In this document: positions 14,594-17,443 of the stretch, piece by piece
How the letters are laid out: each line of letters opens with the position of its first letter
How positions within the stretch are numbered: the first letter of the stretch is position 1
Translations under genes and position numbers: made by a program
NCBI GenBank assembly: GCA_024710675.1
Contig: JANJUH010000215.1
Location: 1 to 17,443 of the forward strand
Direction: 5' to 3'
Source: Lysobacterales bacterium
GTDB taxonomy: Bacteria; Pseudomonadota; Gammaproteobacteria; Xanthomonadales; SZUA-5
DNA: 17,443 bases
Notes under the pieces: generated by a model
Databases searched by the model: none
What the model was told of the DNA's origin: nothing
What the model saw: the letters and a program-made list of their open reading frames with translations, nothing else

Positions 14594-16834
14594 TTACTCG
14601 AAACCATTGGCGAAGAGGGTGTTGCCCACGGTCAGTGTGAAGCCTCGTACCGTCGTGGCATTGCAGTTGTCGACCGCGATCACACTGACCGGATAGCTGC
14701 CGGCCGGACCCGCGTTGCTGACCGTGATCACGCCGGTGATCGGGTTGCCGCTGAAGGTGCCGCTGAATCCGGCCGCAGTGGCCGAGACCGAAGCCACGCT
14801 GCCGTTGTCGGACGGCGCCGCGCTCGGCGTCACCGTGCCGCCGGCACCGACTGCGAAGCCGGCATCCGGATAGGTCCCGAGCGTCGGGGCCGAATTGGCG
14901 CTGACGTTGACATTGAAATCACCGGTACTGCTGAGGTCACCGTCACTGACCTGGAAGCGCACGGTGCCGGCGCTTGCGGTGCACGAGGCCGCGATGACCG
15001 CGCTGATGGTACCGGCGTTGTTGGTGATCGAGGACACCGTGATGCCGGTGGCGCTGCCGCCGGCGACCTGGGTCACGCTCAGCGAGCCGGCGGGCGTCTG
15101 CGCGTCGGCGACGGTGCCGACGGTGACGGCGGCACCACCCGGGCTGCCGCGTTGGCGGGTTACCGCCACGGCAGGCGTGAAGCTCGGTGCGGTGTTGTTG
15201 CCGCCGATCGTGAAGTCGCTCGTCGACACGCCGGCCGGGGCGACGAAATCGTGTTCACGGACGCGGATGCGGGCGCTGCTGGTTGGCGTGTTGGGCACCG
15301 TCCAGGCGCGCGTGCCCGTATTGGCCACGTCCTGCGCGATCGTCGTCGGGAAGGTCGCGCCACCGTCGGTCGACAGCTCGATGGTGACATTGCGGTTGAA
15401 ACCGCCGGTGTTGGTCCAGGTGATGTTGACGTTGGCACCGGCGTTGACCGAGCCCCCCGAGGGCTGCACGTTGGTGATCGTGTCCGGAATGCGGTCGAGG
15501 TTCTGGTCGCGGTACCAGCCGATGTCGCGCATCTGCTGGCGCGAGAGGTCGAGCGTGAGCGGCAGGCCGGGAGTGATCGCCGGTTCCATCAGCAGGTTGG
15601 GGCTGGCGGCGCTGTCCCAGTGCGAGACCGAGGAGCCCTGCTGCAGTGGATTGGGGGCGAAGAGCTGCACGCGCCCGTTGGCGGGATCGCGCCCGGCGAC
15701 CAGGAAGCCCGAGGCGATCTTCGTGTTCGGGCCATCCCAGAGCAGGTCGCCGGTGTTGATGGCAGAGGCCACGCGCTGCGCAGCGCTCATGTTGTTCCAG
15801 GTCAGTCCGACGTCACGGTCGAACATGAAACGGCTCCAGACGTCGGGAAAGCCGCCGGCAAAGCTGCCGGTGGTGGGATCAACGAAGGACAGCGAGCCCA
15901 GGCCATGGCCCAGCTCGTGCAGCACGACGATCAGCAGGTTGAGCGTGCCCGCCGGGGTGCTGTTGTCGAGGCCGTAGTAAAAGCGGATGCCCGCGCCCAG
16001 GCAGCCGGTATCGACATCGGAATTGAAAGTCGCGTTGATCTCCGCTGTGGCGCCATTGATGTCCACGCCACTTTGCTTGTTGGCGAGCGCCACCGGGTAG
16101 AAGGTGCCCGGAAGCTCGGCTCCCGGAAAGTCGCGGAACAAGCCCGCGGACCCGGCGAAGCCGAGGATTCCGCCGCCGGGTGAGCACTGCCCCGGAAAGG
16201 AGTTGAACTCGGAGGCGACGCTGATGGCCACCGAGCTGTCGAGGAAGGCGCCCCAGATGTCCGCCGCAAAGTCGAAGACAATCAGGCGCTGGGCGCCGCG
16301 TGTCGTGCCGGTGTTTCCGCCTTCGGGACTGACCAACGTTGGATCGTTGAAACCCTCGCCGGCGCCGTCATTGTTGACGATGGTGATGGTCACGGCCTCC
16401 GGCGCCTCGCCCGGCCGCAAGGCCTTCGCCTGTTCGATCAGGTTCCAGTAGTGGCTGTACTCGGCCGCACTCATGCCGTGCAGCGCCGCCTGTGCCTCGG
16501 CGTCGGGGGGCGTCGATCTCAGGTCGATCCGCGGCCAGGCCTGCCCGGTGCGCAGGTCGCGGCCGAGAAAGGCATTCGCCTCGCCCAGGCTGCCGACACA
16601 GGCCGCTACCGGCCCGTCGCCGTCGTTGTAGGCGAGATGGACATGTCGGAAACGATCGCCGAGGTCGAGGCCGACAGCGCCATCGCTCGTGGTGAACGGC
16701 CGCAGTCCCTCCGAGGAGCGGCTGGTCAGCGATTCGACCAGGTCCGCGAGGGCAGCATCCTCGCCGGACGATTGGGCGAATGCGCAGGGCGCGAGGGCAG
16801 CGAGCAGCAGCGGAAGCAGGCGGCGCAGCACCAT
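14594..16834 (-). CDS. Secreted zinc-metalloprotease-like protein with Ig-like domains
   Basis: A 746-residue exported protein. The signal peptide is residues 1-20 (MVLRRLLPLLLAALAPCAFA before Q). The protease region (about 145-440) has the zinc-binding helix LHELGHGLGSLSF with H306, E307 and H310, and a possible Met-turn NLLMEPAI (413-420) after SVSHWDS. The site where metzincins carry the third ligand (HExxHxxGxxH/D) is S316, so the third ligand must lie elsewhere or the family is not a metzincin. From 453 an Ig-like, Kre9-like domain follows (NITWTNTGG, IELSTDGGATFPTTI, RIRVREHDF). Two cadherin-like or Ig-like segments then occupy about 548-648 and 649-736. The last residues are TLFANGFE. 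The start has AAGG seven bases upstream. A role in degrading environmental protein is inferred. Confidence 0.88.
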   Translation of the reverse strand: MVLRRLLPLLLAALAPCAFAQSSGEDAALADLVESLTSRSSEGLRPFTTSDGAVGLDLGDRFRHVHLAYNDGDGPVAACVGSLGEANAFLGRDLRTGQAWPRIDLRSTPPDAEAQAALHGMSAAEYSHYWNLIEQAKALRPGEAPEAVTITIVNNDGAGEGFNDPTLVSPEGGNTGTTRGAQRLIVFDFAADIWGAFLDSSVAISVASEFNSFPGQCSPGGGILGFAGSAGLFRDFPGAELPGTFYPVALANKQSGVDINGATAEINATFNSDVDTGCLGAGIRFYYGLDNSTPAGTLNLLIVVLHELGHGLGSLSFVDPTTGSFAGGFPDVWSRFMFDRDVGLTWNNMSAAQRVASAINTGDLLWDGPNTKIASGFLVAGRDPANGRVQLFAPNPLQQGSSVSHWDSAASPNLLMEPAITPGLPLTLDLSRQQMRDIGWYRDQNLDRIPDTITNVQPSGGSVNAGANVNITWTNTGGFNRNVTIELSTDGGATFPTTIAQDVANTGTRAWTVPNTPTSSARIRVREHDFVAPAGVSTSDFTIGGNNTAPSFTPAVAVTRQRGSPGGAAVTVGTVADAQTPAGSLSVTQVAGGSATGITVSSITNNAGTISAVIAASCTASAGTVRFQVSDGDLSSTGDFNVNVSANSAPTLGTYPDAGFAVGAGGTVTPSAAPSDNGSVASVSATAAGFSGTFSGNPITGVITVSNAGPAGSYPVSVIAVDNCNATTVRGFTLTVGNTLFANGFE

Positions 16835-16962
16835 GGTGGGACCTTCACGAGTCAGGATCGCTCCATCGTAACGGGATTCGGTGACCAGAGGTGTCTACGC
16901 CACGACGAAGAGATGGCCAGTCTCCTCGGGGGTACCCATGCGCAGACCAAAGCGAGGAAGAA

Positions 16963-17071
16963 GCGTCGGGATGAATCCCGACCTACAGGTCCAGTGCGGT
17001 CGGGTCCGCCTCGAATCATCCCGACCCGCAGGCCGGGGCGCGCTCGGGTGGGTCCGGATTCATCCGGACGC
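16963..17071. repeat. REPIN-like cluster, GTGGGTCCGGATTCATCC family (copy 2)
   Basis: A minus-oriented unit has stem GTCGGGAT-GA-ATCCCGAC (16965-16982), followed by CTACA. A plus-oriented unit starts GTGGG (17048-17052) and has stem GTCCGGAT-TC-ATCCGGAC (17052-17069), followed by GCTTTT. Between them a degenerate third unit (about 16999-17025) reads GTCGGG, ten extra bases, ATCATCCCGAC. The family matches 7020-7084, with different but self-complementary stem sequences. The gap 16835-17159 otherwise shows no gene. Confidence 0.86.
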
Positions 17072-17159
17072 TTTTGCCTGTAGCGGCAGGCGATATCCTC
17101 GACTCGTTGCAGCCCAACCGCGATCCCATCGTCCGGACCAGGCCACGAAGGCGAGCCCC

Positions 17160-17443
17160 ATGACCATCGACCCAAGCCGCATCCAGAGCTTCGGCCCGCG
17201 TGCGGGCCTCGCGCTCACCGCCTTCGTCGGCGCGGCACTGCTGTGGTCAGGCATCCACCCCACCGATCGCCTGACCTGGTTCATGGAAGTCATCTGGGTG
17301 ATCGTCGGCGTGCCGCTGCTGATGGCCACCTGGCGGACGTTCCCGTTGACGCGGCTGCTGTACGTCCTGATTGCCCTGCATTGCCTGCTGCTGATCGTCG
17401 GTGGCCATTACACCTACGCGATGGTGCCGCTCGGCGCCTGGGT
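17160..17443 (+). CDS. DUF2238 / YjdF-like inner-membrane protein, 5' part
   Basis: The reading frame runs off the window edge after 94 complete codons. The start ATG at 17160 follows AAGGCGAG at about 17148-17155. Predicted helices lie at about residues 14-31, 41-57 and 66-81. The signature is HPTDRLTWFMEVIWVI, FPLTRLLYVLIALHC and the GGHYTYAMVPLGAW segment, which I recognise as typical of the DUF2238 family, to which E. coli YjdF belongs. The function of the family is not established. The conserved histidines, Tyr and Trp around GGHYTY are the notable polar residues in the membrane region. Confidence 0.82.
   Translation, partial: MTIDPSRIQSFGPRAGLALTAFVGAALLWSGIHPTDRLTWFMEVIWVIVGVPLLMATWRTFPLTRLLYVLIALHCLLLIVGGHYTYAMVPLGAW

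Overview
The window is about 17.4 kb of GC-rich proteobacterial DNA. It is most likely from the Xanthomonadales (Lysobacterales, Gammaproteobacteria). The predicted OleA protein matches the Xanthomonas campestris OleA layout residue for residue at every catalytic position I can recall, MnmG and Icd are of gammaproteobacterial type, and nearly every intergenic gap carries inverted REP-type repeats of the kind common in this order. The order-level call is an inference; genus is not resolved.

Layout. Positions 1-1287 hold the tail of one MacB/FtsX-type ABC permease and a complete second one (+). At 1559-2911 lies a sigma-54-activating response regulator (+). A repeat block (2937-3110) separates it from a MoxR-type AAA+ ATPase (3213-4055), which overlaps by four bases with a gene for an aromatic, glycine-rich lipoprotein (4052-4603). 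A structured 500-bp gap with a REPIN and a strong minus-strand terminator precedes mnmG (5109-6977, tRNA modification). After a second repeat-filled gap, a large secreted BNR/FN3/P-domain protein is encoded on the minus strand (7393-10275), divergent from oleA (10667-11683, head-to-head condensation of fatty acyl thioesters). A TMEM43-family membrane protein (11937-13112, +) converges through a shared hairpin terminator on icd (13232-14533, -). Upstream of icd on the same strand is a secreted zinc-metalloprotease-like protein (14594-16834, -). The window ends inside a DUF2238/YjdF-type membrane protein (17160 onward, +).

The genes do not form one pathway. The window is a mosaic of housekeeping genes (mnmG, icd) and accessory functions whose usual partners are absent here: oleA without oleBCD, moxR without a VWA gene, and a response regulator without a kinase. 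The coding genes of the two secreted proteins are unrelated in their folds, yet both end in the same short tail, LF-x-x-GFE. This could mark a C-terminal sorting signal and is the most promising lead in the window. The second strong feature is repeat diversity: at least six distinct REPIN-like inverted pairs, one of which supplies the stop codon of icd.
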